Counted from the stretch's first letter, positions 1 to 7,385 are shown. The stretch: DNA of 62,152 bases from JALHST01 sp038316335 (GCA_038316335.1 JBBQAM010000021.1:1-62152), one strand, 5' to 3'. A program made the numbers and translations. Notes: generated by a model not told the origin, from the letters alone.

Positions 1-142
1 TAATTTCATCCCAGTACTTTGGCTTAACTTTTTGACCTGTATGGATATAGGTTGATTTCCTATTTTTAGTAATGCGAATGGCAATAGTGCATTCCCCTGC
101 CTTATTTTCCTTTTTCCAAAGTAATGCTTTGATCGTTGCCAT
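1..142 (-). CDS. Tyrosine site-specific integrase, N-terminal part (runs off left edge)
   Basis: The minus strand has an ATG at 142 followed by 47 open codons to the window edge. The translation starts MATIKALLWKKENKAG and continues with an IRITKNRKSTYIHTGQ stretch and PKYWDE. This is the pattern of the Arm-DNA-binding domain (residues 1-47) at the start of Bacteroidota tyrosine recombinases, which mediate integration and excision of mobile elements. The SAM-like and catalytic domains would lie outside the window. The gene sits about 150 bp from a partial tRNA-Leu, the usual place for an integrase next to its attachment site. The family call is firm for so short a piece, but whether the gene is intact cannot be seen. 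Confidence 0.82.
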   Translation of the reverse strand, partial: MATIKALLWKKENKAGECTIAIRITKNRKSTYIHTGQKVKPKYWDEI

Positions 143-295
143 TTGTTCTTTTTCTAAAGATACGAAAATTGGTAAAACAATGTTAAAACAAATGACGGTT
201 TTATATGGCTTTTTATGGTGTTATTTGATTTTTAAATTTTTATAAACACCTGATAATAAGCTATTTTAGTGTTTGTAAGTACAAATCGGAAAAAA

Positions 296-347
296 CTTAG
301 GATCTAGTGCCGCAAGGTGTGAGAGTTCGAGTCTCTCCGCCTGTACA
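296..347 (+). other. Attachment site: 3' fragment of tRNA-Leu(UAG)
   Basis: The sequence begins inside a tRNA anticodon loop (CTTAGGA, anticodon TAG). It continues through the anticodon-stem 3' strand (TCTAG), a long class II variable arm (GTGCCGCAAGGTGTG), a T arm (GAGAG-TTCGAGT-CTCTC) and an acceptor 3' strand (CGCCTGT). No D arm or 5' acceptor strand lies upstream, so this is not a working tRNA. A lone 3' half beside an integrase is the duplicated attachment site left when an element inserts into a tRNA gene. The intact copy is predicted to the left of the window. The rest of 143-492 holds the integrase promoter region and the terminator; nothing else is seen. Confidence 0.85.
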
Positions 348-354
348 CAGAGGG

Positions 355-383
355 AAAGCCGACTTTTAGGAGTCGGCTTTTTT
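355..383 (+). terminator. Rho-independent terminator of the former tRNA-Leu transcript
   Basis: An AAAGCCGACT / AGTCGGCTTT hairpin with a short TTTAGG loop ends in a run of T. It follows the tRNA 3' fragment by eight bases and is probably the original terminator of the tRNA-Leu gene, left on the chromosomal side of the insertion. Confidence 0.85.
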
Positions 384-492
384 ATTTCAAAGAAGAGGAA
401 AGTGTGATTGGTGATGGGATGATATTTCTTGCGTCCCAGAGTCGGTATGCTCAACATAACATATTTATAGGGCTTTCTAGAATGGGATTCAA

Positions 493-1542
493 TTAAAGGG
501 ATCGCTTCGGCAATAATAACTCATGAATAAAGATCATTTTTTTTACCACGCCTGGCGCAATCACAAACGGATAAACATCGGGGATGCCCATAGCACGATT
601 GATACTATTGACAGCAAATGATAAGGGTACACACGAACGAACGATGGTTTCAAATTCTTTAACGAAGTAAGGATCGAAGCTAGATGTTATTTTCATAGTT
701 TCTGAAACTGCAGCCGATGTCACCTCCAAGCCAAAAAAGTGGGCCGTCTCTACCATATCCATGATATGTAGATAGTGCGCCCAGGTCTCTGCCCAATCCT
801 CCCAGGGATGTGAAGTAGCATATTTACTTATATGTTGATTTTCCCAATTATCAGGCGTTCCCTGCTTATAATAGGCTTGTAAGGATTCATTATAATTCGC
901 TTCCTCATTTCCAAAGAGGGCTCTAAAATCTTGATGGACCTTTTGATCACTGTAAACCAATCGCTCCCAAAAGTAATGGCCTACTTCATGTCGAAGATGG
1001 CCTATAAGCGTGCGGTAGGGTTCTTGCAGCTGCATACGCATTTGTTCCCGTAGGACAGAATCGGCTTCCCGTAGTAGGATGGTGATGACCCCATCGGCAT
1101 GACCTGTCATGATTCTAGGGTCGTTACTTTTTGCGACAAAATCAAAACACAACCCCTTGTCATTGCTGATCTTACTTGGCAGATCCAAACCTATTTTTTG
1201 AAGTTGATAAATAAGGCGGTGTTTGGCAACCTCCAAATTTTGCCATTTCGGAAAATTATTTTTATCAGAAAGATTTGGGATAGTCCGGTTGAGTTGGCAG
1301 GCGTGGCAGTATTCACTCGGGTTTTGCTTCGCTACAAGCCAATTACAAATACCATATTCCTTATTTTTACAATATTTAAATGCCAGCTTTTCGCGATCTG
1401 AAATCAAGGATGGATCTGACGGGTCAAATGTGAGCATCTGTCGGTCTAGGTACCAATAGCCCGATAAATGCCCGCAATTTTCACAGTGGTCGTTTTCAAA
1501 AAACAACTGATGGCCACATTGACCACATTGAAAGACCTTCAT
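493..1542 (-). CDS. Zinc-ribbon putative zinc metallopeptidase (COG4307 type)
   Basis: A 349-residue protein opens with a zinc ribbon made of two CxxC knuckles (FQCGQCG at 5-10 and HCENCGH at 19-25). Further Cys residues follow at 58-82 (YCKNKEYGIC, YCHACQ). A gluzincin-type HEVGH motif at 185-189 would bind catalytic zinc, and acidic residues after it (FGNEEANYNES) could supply the third ligand. This layout is that of the Bacteroidota/Proteobacteria family annotated as putative zinc-binding metallopeptidase. No signal peptide is seen, so it is probably cytoplasmic. Its substrate is unknown. It stands alone, on the opposite strand to the light-response operon. Confidence 0.85.
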   Translation of the reverse strand: MKVFQCGQCGHQLFFENDHCENCGHLSGYWYLDRQMLTFDPSDPSLISDREKLAFKYCKNKEYGICNWLVAKQNPSEYCHACQLNRTIPNLSDKNNFPKWQNLEVAKHRLIYQLQKIGLDLPSKISNDKGLCFDFVAKSNDPRIMTGHADGVITILLREADSVLREQMRMQLQEPYRTLIGHLRHEVGHYFWERLVYSDQKVHQDFRALFGNEEANYNESLQAYYKQGTPDNWENQHISKYATSHPWEDWAETWAHYLHIMDMVETAHFFGLEVTSAAVSETMKITSSFDPYFVKEFETIVRSCVPLSFAVNSINRAMGIPDVYPFVIAPGVVKKMIFIHELLLPKRSL

Positions 1543-1619
1543 AAATTACCTACTATTTTTAAAACGCGAATTTAATTATTAATACATGGTCATCGTTATG
1601 CAATCGATTCAATTTATAG

Positions 1620-1892
1620 CTCCTTCGAAGGAAATTAGGTAATGCAAAAAAATTAGCTGTTGAGACAGGTGGGGCTGTTTTATCGGCCCATAAAATGCTT
1701 TGCTGGTTTGTTTTGGTAGGTTGGGTAATTTATCCAATGGGTTATATGGTTTGAACTCCAGGATGGTATGACTATATTTTTGGCTGACGAAATCTTGATG
1801 CGGTTTACAACCTAGGTGATGCCATCAATAAAATCGGATTTGGTCTCGTAGTTTATAATTTAACAGTACAGTCTCATCTCATAATGAAATAG
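1620..1892 (+). pseudogene. Microbial (proteorhodopsin-like) rhodopsin, C-terminal remnant
   Basis: One reading frame encodes about 90 residues ending at TAG 1890-1892 and resembling helices F and G of a bacterial light-driven ion-pump rhodopsin. It includes CWFVLVGWVIYPMGYM (helix F, with the conserved W..YP.GY) and AVYNLGDAINKIGFGLVVYN (helix G). The retinal Schiff-base lysine codon (AAA) is at 1830-1832. Two in-frame TGA stops interrupt it (after GYMV and after YDYIFG). Both are explicable as GGA-to-TGA changes at glycine positions. Helices A to E are absent: an in-frame TAG sits at 1617-1619 and the metallopeptidase starts just upstream. It cannot make a functional pump. The assignment rests on my recognition of the family motif. 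Confidence 0.8.
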
Positions 1893-2020
1893 TATAGCAA
1901 CGATTTAGTTGGTTGTATTCTTGAAGTCTCGAAAAATCTATTTGGTAAGTATTTTGCTTTTTGTGTTAGGTTTAGAGATGCTACTAGGTTTTCAAGGAAT
2001 AAAACATTAACTATCTTTTA

Positions 2021-2050
2021 TGTTTAACTTAAATTAAAAAATATTAAACA
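2021..2050 (+). promoter_or_regulatory. Inverted-repeat operator TGTTTA-N18-TAAACA (copy 1)
   Basis: Perfect 7-bp arms TGTTTAA and TTAAACA are separated by 16 bases, ending 5 bp before the -7 box of the photolyase operon. The same core, with identical 18-base core spacing, recurs at 8898-8927 beside a second light-type operon. The symmetry indicates a dimeric regulator. A MerR-type LitR/CarH light sensor is one candidate, but no such gene is in the window. Confidence 0.6.
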
Positions 2051-2055
2051 TTTTG

Positions 2056-2063
2056 TATCTTTA
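2056..2063 (+). promoter_or_regulatory. Candidate -7 box of the photolyase operon
   Basis: TATCTTTA matches the Bacteroidota TAnnTTTG -7 consensus except at the last base. No TTG is found at the expected -33 position, which lies inside the inverted repeat. This would fit a promoter that needs an activator. The first gene starts 43 bp downstream. Confidence 0.5.
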
Positions 2064-2106
2064 TATCATAGTTTATTTACGAAAGTCATAATCAAAAAAA
2101 ATCAAA

Positions 2107-2271
2107 ATGTTCGGATTATTCAAAAAGAAATCAGGGAAAGAAAAACTACAAGTTCAGTATGAAAAACTTATGAAAGAAGCCCATACGCTCTCTATTACAA
2201 ATAGAAAAATGAGCGACCAAAAAGCCTATGAAGCCGAAGAAGTAATGAAACAACTAGAAAAGCGGAGTTAA
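2107..2271 (+). CDS. Lacal_2735 family small protein
   Basis: This 54-residue protein opens MFGLFKKKSGKEKLQ and continues with a charged helical segment (YEKLMKEAHTLSITNRKMSD). It matches the small Lacal_2735 family found across Flavobacteriia. It is cytoplasmic, rich in Lys and Glu, probably a helical hairpin, and of unknown function. It is the first gene of a tight tandem set, with 16 bp to the next gene. Members of this family often precede photolyase clusters, which suggests a linked but undefined role. Confidence 0.8.
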   Translation: MFGLFKKKSGKEKLQVQYEKLMKEAHTLSITNRKMSDQKAYEAEEVMKQLEKRS

Positions 2272-2287
2272 TAAACTTTGACAATAA

Positions 2288-2689
2288 ATGACAGAAGACA
2301 AAAAACCGGACAATGTAGTTTTTGATACCGAAACCAAAAAATATGATGCAGCGCTTAAACCTTACGCTACTTCCGTTGGTGCACCGGTAATAACTACTAC
2401 TGATACTATTGCTTGGAAGAATAGAAGCATCAATAAATTAAATAAAAAGGTTGAAACAAAATATTTAGAACTTAAGGCTGAGTATGATAAGATGATGCAA
2501 GAGTTTGAATACAACAAACTCATATTTAATGCAAAATTTACTTTTGAACCCATTATTGGTGAAGTATATCATATGTACAAAAGAGAAAACGGAGCCTCTT
2601 TTCTTTCTATCATAGCTCCAGAAGAATGCAACTTCAATGCTCTTGGCAGTTTTTATTTGAATGCAGACCAAATTTGGGAAAAAATATAA
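2288..2689 (+). CDS. DUF2452 domain protein
   Basis: The 133-residue protein carries the DUF2452 signature from residue 18 to the end (YDAALKPYATSVGAPVI, a Lys/Glu helix around 45-75, then FEPIIGEVYHMYKR and APEECNFNALGSFYLNADQIW). The C-terminal part looks like a compact beta-rich module and the middle is a coiled helix. No catalytic motif is visible and the biochemical role is unknown. It lies eight bases upstream of the TIGR03643 gene in the photolyase operon, a common genomic association. Confidence 0.85.
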   Translation: MTEDKKPDNVVFDTETKKYDAALKPYATSVGAPVITTTDTIAWKNRSINKLNKKVETKYLELKAEYDKMMQEFEYNKLIFNAKFTFEPIIGEVYHMYKRENGASFLSIIAPEECNFNALGSFYLNADQIWEKI

Positions 2690-2697
2690 TTTCTAGT

Positions 2698-2985
2698 ATG
2701 GTAGATAGCACCCAATTCAAAGAAATTGATTTAGACCGTATTATAGAAATGGCGTGGGAAGACCGAACACCTTTTGAAGCACTACTGTTTCAGTTTGGGT
2801 TACCCGAAAAAGAGGTTGTAAAAGTGATGCGAGGCAACCTGAAAGAATCTAGTTTTAAGCGTTGGCGTAAACGTGTGAATAGTGGTGTTAGCCAAAAACA
2901 TTTAAAAAAACGTAATCCTGATATTTCCCGATTTAAATGTTTACGCCAAAAGGCAATTTCAAGGAATAGAATAAGTAAGCGTTAA
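2698..2985 (+). CDS. TIGR03643 family protein
   Basis: The 95-residue basic protein contains IIEMAWEDRTPFEALLFQFGL, KEVVKVMRGNLKESSFKRWRKRV and KHLKKRNPD, which are the hallmarks of TIGR03643. The N-terminal half resembles a helix-turn-helix-like fold of unknown function. I chose the ATG at 2698 because it gives the usual family start and leaves eight bases after the DUF2452 stop. Its stop codon is followed directly by the ATG of the photolyase-like gene, so translation is probably coupled. Family members are typically found beside cryptochrome/photolyase genes. Confidence 0.85.
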   Translation: MVDSTQFKEIDLDRIIEMAWEDRTPFEALLFQFGLPEKEVVKVMRGNLKESSFKRWRKRVNSGVSQKHLKKRNPDISRFKCLRQKAISRNRISKR

Positions 2986-4104
2986 ATGGAATTATTTGAA
3001 GGTCAAGATTCCATATTTCCCACTTCGTATGCAGAAATTCTTCAACGTGTTAGAAACATAGACCCTGTTAAATATAGTACAACACGCAATTACACAAATG
3101 GTTCAGTAACTTATTTGTCTCCTTATATCTCTAGAGGTATTATCTCTACAAAGTTTATTCTTTCTGAAATTCTAAATCGTGGTTATAAACCTGCTCAAAT
3201 TGAAAAATTTATTCAAGAATTGGCTTGGCGAGATTACTGGCAACAAATTTGGCTAGCCAAAGGCGATGCTATAAATAAGGACTTAAAACACGAACAAAAG
3301 CCTGTTTCTAACACCGCTATTTCAAAAGCAATTATAGATGCCAAAACAGGAATTGAAGCAATAGACAAAGGCATTCAAGAATTTTATAAGACAGGATATA
3401 TCCATAATCACCTCCGAATGTATATTGCCGCCATAGCCTGTAATATGGGTCAAAGTCATTGGAAAGCACCTGCCCAATGGATGTATTATCATTTACTAGA
3501 TGCCGATTGGGCAAGTAATGCCCTAAGTTGGCAATGGGTGGCGGGAGTCAACGCAAATAAAAAGTATGTTGCCAACCAGGAGAACATCAACAGGTACTGT
3601 TTTACCCAACAAAAAAATACATTTTTAGATGTGCCCTACGAAGCTTTTGCAGCTATGCAAATTCCTGAAGTTTTAAAATGCACGCCACTATTAACATTAA
3701 AGACACCGCTACCAAAACAGAAGGCCATTTTAGTAGACGAAACAAAACCTACCTGTATTTATAATTTTTACAATCTAGACCCTTTTTGGAAAAAAGATAT
3801 TTCAGCTAACAGAATTCTATTGTTTGAGCCTTCGCATTTTGAGCAATATCCAGTATCGCAAAAGACGATAGATTTTATTCGTACTATTTCCGAAGAGAAC
3901 ATTACAGATATTCAAATCTATGTGGGAGAATTTAGTGAACTCATTGCAGCTTATAGTCTAGTAAATATCTATTATAAAGAACATCCATTAAATAAACATT
4001 ATCACGGTATTGAAGAATCAAGAGATTGGATGTTCGATGTAAAAGGCTACTATCCGTCTTTTTATGCCTTTTGGAAAAAATGTAAAAAACAGCTTGCCTA
4101 TTAA
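2986..4104 (+). CDS. Cryptochrome/photolyase-like FAD protein with permuted domain order
   Basis: The 372-residue protein starts directly in the FAD-binding helical domain of the photolyase superfamily. Visible motifs are VTYLSPYISRGIIST (41-55), QELAWRDYW (77-85), TGYIHNHLRMYIAA (136-149) and DADWASNALSWQWVAG (172-187). The normal N-terminal alpha/beta antenna domain is missing. Instead, residues 245-372 look like alternating strands and helices (RILLFEPSHFEQYPVS, ITDIQIYVGEF, GIEESRDWMF, GYYPSFYAFWKK), which could be a relocated alpha/beta domain. It probably binds FAD and acts in blue-light-driven DNA repair or light sensing. Which of these cannot be read from sequence. The neighbouring flavin reductase gene overlaps its 3' end. 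Confidence 0.82.
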   Translation: MELFEGQDSIFPTSYAEILQRVRNIDPVKYSTTRNYTNGSVTYLSPYISRGIISTKFILSEILNRGYKPAQIEKFIQELAWRDYWQQIWLAKGDAINKDLKHEQKPVSNTAISKAIIDAKTGIEAIDKGIQEFYKTGYIHNHLRMYIAAIACNMGQSHWKAPAQWMYYHLLDADWASNALSWQWVAGVNANKKYVANQENINRYCFTQQKNTFLDVPYEAFAAMQIPEVLKCTPLLTLKTPLPKQKAILVDETKPTCIYNFYNLDPFWKKDISANRILLFEPSHFEQYPVSQKTIDFIRTISEENITDIQIYVGEFSELIAAYSLVNIYYKEHPLNKHYHGIEESRDWMFDVKGYYPSFYAFWKKCKKQLAY

Positions 4105-4744
4105 TACAAAAAGCATAATAATTTATACTAAAGAAAATATAGAACAGCTAGACCGTATTACCAGGTTAAAAATAATCAATTCGGTTACAGGTATAAAACC
4201 TGCAAATCTTATAGTTACTATAGACAATAAAGGTCAAACCAATCTGGCTATCTTTAGCTCAGTAGTGCATTTAGGAAGTAATCCCGCCCTTCTAGGTTTT
4301 GTGTCTAGACCTCAATCTGCAGACGTTGGTCATACGTATCGTAATATTCAAGCAAACGGAGTATATACCATTAACCATATTCATCCAGAATTTATTAAAA
4401 ACGCCCACTATACGTCTGCAAAATTTGATTTGGCTGTTTCAGAATTTGAGCGTTGTAATCTTTCCGTAGAAAATAGTAAGAATTTTAAAGCCCCCTTTGT
4501 CAAAGAAAGCAAATTTAAAATGGGGGTGCGTTATAAAGAAGCACTTGATATAAAACAGAATGGAACTATCTTGGTTATTGGAGAAATAGAACACCTTATA
4601 CTTCCCGATACTTCATTAGTAGATGATGACATCGATTTAGAGGCTACAAATAGTGTTGGGATCTCTGGATTGAATAGCTACTATTCTTTAAACAAAATTG
4701 AAAAACACCCTTATGTGAGAGTATATGAAGTCCCAGAATTTTAA
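4064..4744 (+). CDS. Flavin reductase family protein (FMN-binding split barrel)
   Basis: The protein (226 residues from this start) has the flavin reductase-like split-barrel pattern: INSVTGIKPANLIVTID, SSVVHLGSNPALLGFVSRP, a conserved NGVYTINHI and HYTSAKFD, ending in VRVYEVPEF. It is expected to bind FMN and use NAD(P)H to supply reduced flavin, in keeping with two flavoprotein photolyases in the same operon. The start is uncertain. The only in-frame ATG (4064) overlaps the previous gene by 41 bp and adds an atypical leader; a TTG at 4094 or another weak start near 4121 would give a more family-like N-terminus. Confidence 0.82.
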   Translation: MPFGKNVKNSLPINTKSIIIYTKENIEQLDRITRLKIINSVTGIKPANLIVTIDNKGQTNLAIFSSVVHLGSNPALLGFVSRPQSADVGHTYRNIQANGVYTINHIHPEFIKNAHYTSAKFDLAVSEFERCNLSVENSKNFKAPFVKESKFKMGVRYKEALDIKQNGTILVIGEIEHLILPDTSLVDDDIDLEATNSVGISGLNSYYSLNKIEKHPYVRVYEVPEF

Positions 4745-4746
4745 TT

Positions 4747-4875
4747 ATGAAAAAACAACACCTTCCACAAAAGACATGTGTTGTTTGCGAACGTCCCTTC
4801 GCATGGCGTAAAAAATGGAAAAAGAATTGGGAAGAAGTTAAAAAGTGTAGCGAACGTTGCAGAATAAATAAATGA
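4747..4875 (+). CDS. DUF2256 zinc-ribbon-like small protein
   Basis: The 42-residue protein contains KTCVVCERPFAWRKKW and CSERCR, the four-cysteine signature of DUF2256 (CxxC near residue 12 and CxxxC near residue 34). A single small zinc ribbon is likely. It begins two bases after the flavin reductase stop, and its TGA overlaps the ATG of the DPRP photolyase gene (ATGA), so translation is probably coupled. DUF2256 proteins are repeatedly found next to DPRP photolyases; the function is unknown. Confidence 0.85.
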   Translation: MKKQHLPQKTCVVCERPFAWRKKWKKNWEEVKKCSERCRINK

Positions 4876-6359
4876 CAGAGATAAATTTAGTATTCCCGCA
4901 TCAATTATTTCGAGAATCACCAATTTTTGAGGTAGACGTACCTGTTTACTTAGTTGAAGAATATTTGTTCTTTAATCAATACCCATTTCACAAACAAAAA
5001 ATAGGGTTTCACAGAGCAACGATGAAGCGGTATGCCCATTTTCTTCAGAAAGACAAAAACCTCGACGTGCATTATGTTGAAGCCATAGAAGGTATTTCAG
5101 ACATCAGACTGCTCATTCCTGAGTTGAAACGTCAAGGTATTGAACATATCAACTACATCGACCCAACAGATAATTGGCTTCAAAACAGACTAAAGAAAGG
5201 CTGTTTAGATAATAACATTTCAACCACCGTATACAACTCACCATTGTTCTTAAATACGAAAGAAGACTTAACGACTTTTTTTAGAAGCGACAAAAAGAAA
5301 TATCATCAAACTACCTTTTATAAAGAACAGCGTAAAAAACGAAATATTCTAATTGAAGCTGATGGCAAACCAACAGGGGGTAAATGGACATTCGATGCCG
5401 AAAACAGAAAAAAATATCCCGCTAAAAAGACACCACCTTCTATCCTATTCCCTGAGGTAGATGATTATTTTTTGGAAGCCAAGCAGTATATCGAAACACA
5501 CTTCGCAAACCATCTAGGAAGTATCACAAAGCATTCATTATATCCAACCAGTTTTGAAGCTACTAAGTTGTGGCTTAATCAATTTTTTGACCAACGCTTC
5601 ATGGAGTTTGGTGTTTATGAAGACGCCATTGTTGCCGAAAACTCCATACTAAATCATAGTATGCTAACACCAATGCTTAATGTTGGTTTAATCCTGCCCA
5701 AAGAGATAATTGATGCCTGTTTGGTGTATGCTGTAGAAAACAAGGTGCCCATTAATTCCACGGAAGGTTTTGTGCGCCAAATTGTAGGCTGGCGAGAGTT
5801 TATGAGGGGAATTTATGAAGCTAGGGGAAGTGAAGAGCGTACCACTAATTTCTGGAAATTTAAAAAGAAAATTCCCGCCTCGTTTTATGACGGCACTACG
5901 GGTATACCACCCATTGATCAAACTATTAAAAAGGTATTACAAACAGGCTATTGTCATCATATAGAACGCTTGATGGTTTTGGGTAATTTTATGATGCTCT
6001 GTGAGTTTGACCCAGACGAAGTGTACAAATGGTTTATGGAACTCTTTATTGATTCCTATGATTGGGTCATGGTTGCCAATATTTACGGGATGAGTCAATT
6101 TGCAGATGGTGGTTTAATGGCCACCAAACCTTATATAAGTGGCAGTAATTATCTATTGAAAATGAGCAACTTTAAAAAAGGTGATTGGCAGGCTACTTGG
6201 GACGGTCTTTTTTGGCGATTTATCAATACACATCGTGATTTCTTTTTGTCAAATCCACGATTAGGAATGTTGGTGCGTATGTTTGATAAAATGCCTCCCG
6301 AGAAACAGCAAAAGCACATTGGGCATGGAGAGCAGTACTTATTAGCTCTGAAGCATTAA
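4872..6359 (+). CDS. DPRP-type photolyase/cryptochrome lacking iron-sulfur ligands
   Basis: The 495-residue protein belongs to the deoxyribodipyrimidine photolyase-related (DPRP, CryB/PhrB-like) branch. It has an N-terminal alpha/beta antenna domain (INLVFPHQLF, then VYLVEEYLFF) and an FAD helical domain with EGFVRQIVGWREFMRGIY (298-315), GYCHHIERLMVLGNF (359-373) and GMSQFADGG (406-414). PhrB-type enzymes have two close cysteines after the RMSDY motif plus two others for a 4Fe-4S cluster. Here that stretch is MSNFKKGDWQATWDGLFW (431-448) with no cysteine. The active-site His pair (362-363) is kept. Repair of (6-4) photoproducts or photoreception is likely, without the cluster. Confidence 0.85.
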   Translation: MTEINLVFPHQLFRESPIFEVDVPVYLVEEYLFFNQYPFHKQKIGFHRATMKRYAHFLQKDKNLDVHYVEAIEGISDIRLLIPELKRQGIEHINYIDPTDNWLQNRLKKGCLDNNISTTVYNSPLFLNTKEDLTTFFRSDKKKYHQTTFYKEQRKKRNILIEADGKPTGGKWTFDAENRKKYPAKKTPPSILFPEVDDYFLEAKQYIETHFANHLGSITKHSLYPTSFEATKLWLNQFFDQRFMEFGVYEDAIVAENSILNHSMLTPMLNVGLILPKEIIDACLVYAVENKVPINSTEGFVRQIVGWREFMRGIYEARGSEERTTNFWKFKKKIPASFYDGTTGIPPIDQTIKKVLQTGYCHHIERLMVLGNFMMLCEFDPDEVYKWFMELFIDSYDWVMVANIYGMSQFADGGLMATKPYISGSNYLLKMSNFKKGDWQATWDGLFWRFINTHRDFFLSNPRLGMLVRMFDKMPPEKQQKHIGHGEQYLLALKH

Positions 6360-6383
6360 AAATGGATTATTAAAATCAAAAAA

Positions 6384-6809
6384 ATGTTGTTTAATACCAC
6401 ATATATAAACAAGGAGTATACGAAAGAGTGTATCGATACATTGGGTAAAACTTATTCTTTTCTCGAAAGGATAAAGATAGGTAGCATAGGCTCCAGTAGG
6501 TTAGTCATAAAAGCACTAAGCACTAATCTGAAACCAAAAAATATGCAAACGTTAGCTATTAATTATGCAAACATCGAATTAAGGCCTAAGGGCATCATCA
6601 TACATTTCACCCATAGGCTCGAACGATATTCGTGGATAATACCCTATTACAGATTAGTAACCTACAGCACTCAAACGTTTAGTGTTCATTCAAATGGAAA
6701 TTTTATACAGTTTATGAAAAATAAGGACTATCTGGATAATAAAAAGTTTATCGGAAAAATGATAGATTTAAAAAACGACTTTTTAGGACTAAGATATTAT
6801 GATGCTTAA
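6384..6809 (+). CDS. Hypothetical protein of the photolyase operon
   Basis: I do not recognise this 141-residue, basic, soluble protein. Residues 60-110 alternate hydrophobic and polar residues in a way that suggests beta strands (IELRPKGIIIHFT, YSWIIPYYRLVTYS, TFSVHSNGNFIQF), perhaps a pleckstrin-homology-like barrel, followed by a C-terminal helix. No signal peptide or membrane segment is seen. It lies 24 bp after the DPRP gene and 13 bp before the CIA30 gene, so it is probably co-transcribed with them. Confidence 0.7.
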   Translation: MLFNTTYINKEYTKECIDTLGKTYSFLERIKIGSIGSSRLVIKALSTNLKPKNMQTLAINYANIELRPKGIIIHFTHRLERYSWIIPYYRLVTYSTQTFSVHSNGNFIQFMKNKDYLDNKKFIGKMIDLKNDFLGLRYYDA

Positions 6810-6822
6810 TACCACCTAAAAA

Positions 6823-7359
6823 ATGATAATGAACCCTATAATTCTATTTATTATAATAGCAACGAATATGCAGTCAGCGATAATTTTTGATTTTAACAAA
6901 ACGAGCAATACCAATAATTGGAATATTGTGGATGACGTAGTAATGGGCGGTAGGTCATCAGGGACATTTTATTTAGATAAAGAAGGATACGGCGTTTTTG
7001 AAGGTAGTGTTTCATTAGAGAATAATGGTGGTTTCTCTTCTTTGAGATATCGTTTTAATAAAATGAGCACTTTAGGGTATTCAAAAGTTATTTTGAAACT
7101 CAGAGGCGATGGAAAAACGTATCAATTCAGAGTAAAAAGTAGGTCGTCTGATTATTACTCGTATATCGCTTTTTTTAATACCACAACAGAATGGGAAACT
7201 ATCGAGTTGTCTTTATCGGATATGTACCCGGCATTTAGAGGGCGGAAACTCAATACATCAAATTATGATAATGACAGTATTGAAGAAATAGCTTTTTTAA
7301 TTGGAAATAAAAAAGCGGAAACTTTTAAACTGGAAATTGATTCTATAGCCTTAAACTAA
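6823..7359 (+). CDS. CIA30 family protein
   Basis: The 178-residue protein shows the CIA30 (complex I intermediate-associated protein 30) beta-sandwich pattern: a hydrophobic N-terminal segment (4-17, signal peptide or anchor), NNWNIVDDVVMGGRSSGTF (31-49), FSSLRYRF and ILKLRGDGKTYQFRVKS, and a C-terminal KLEIDSIAL. Family members bind like jelly-roll carbohydrate-binding modules; in bacteria their role is unclear. It is the last gene of the tandem set, with no terminator hairpin visible behind it. A role alongside photolyases is suggested only by position. Confidence 0.85.
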   Translation: MIMNPIILFIIIATNMQSAIIFDFNKTSNTNNWNIVDDVVMGGRSSGTFYLDKEGYGVFEGSVSLENNGGFSSLRYRFNKMSTLGYSKVILKLRGDGKTYQFRVKSRSSDYYSYIAFFNTTTEWETIELSLSDMYPAFRGRKLNTSNYDNDSIEEIAFLIGNKKAETFKLEIDSIALN

Positions 7360-7385
7360 ATATAGTTTGCTAATTTTTTTCTGAT

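Larger units (their letters stand above)
1543..2106. other. Intergenic stretch holding a rhodopsin remnant and the operon promoter
   Basis: This 564-bp gap separates the divergent metallopeptidase and photolyase operon. It contains the rhodopsin pseudogene (1620-1892), an inverted-repeat operator (2021-2050) and a -7 box (2056-2063). The sequence between 1893 and 2020 shows nothing recognisable. Confidence 0.8.

Noticed and set aside
266..457. Minus-strand frame of 63 codons
   Set aside because: It lies across the tRNA-Leu fragment and its terminator and has no protein family pattern.
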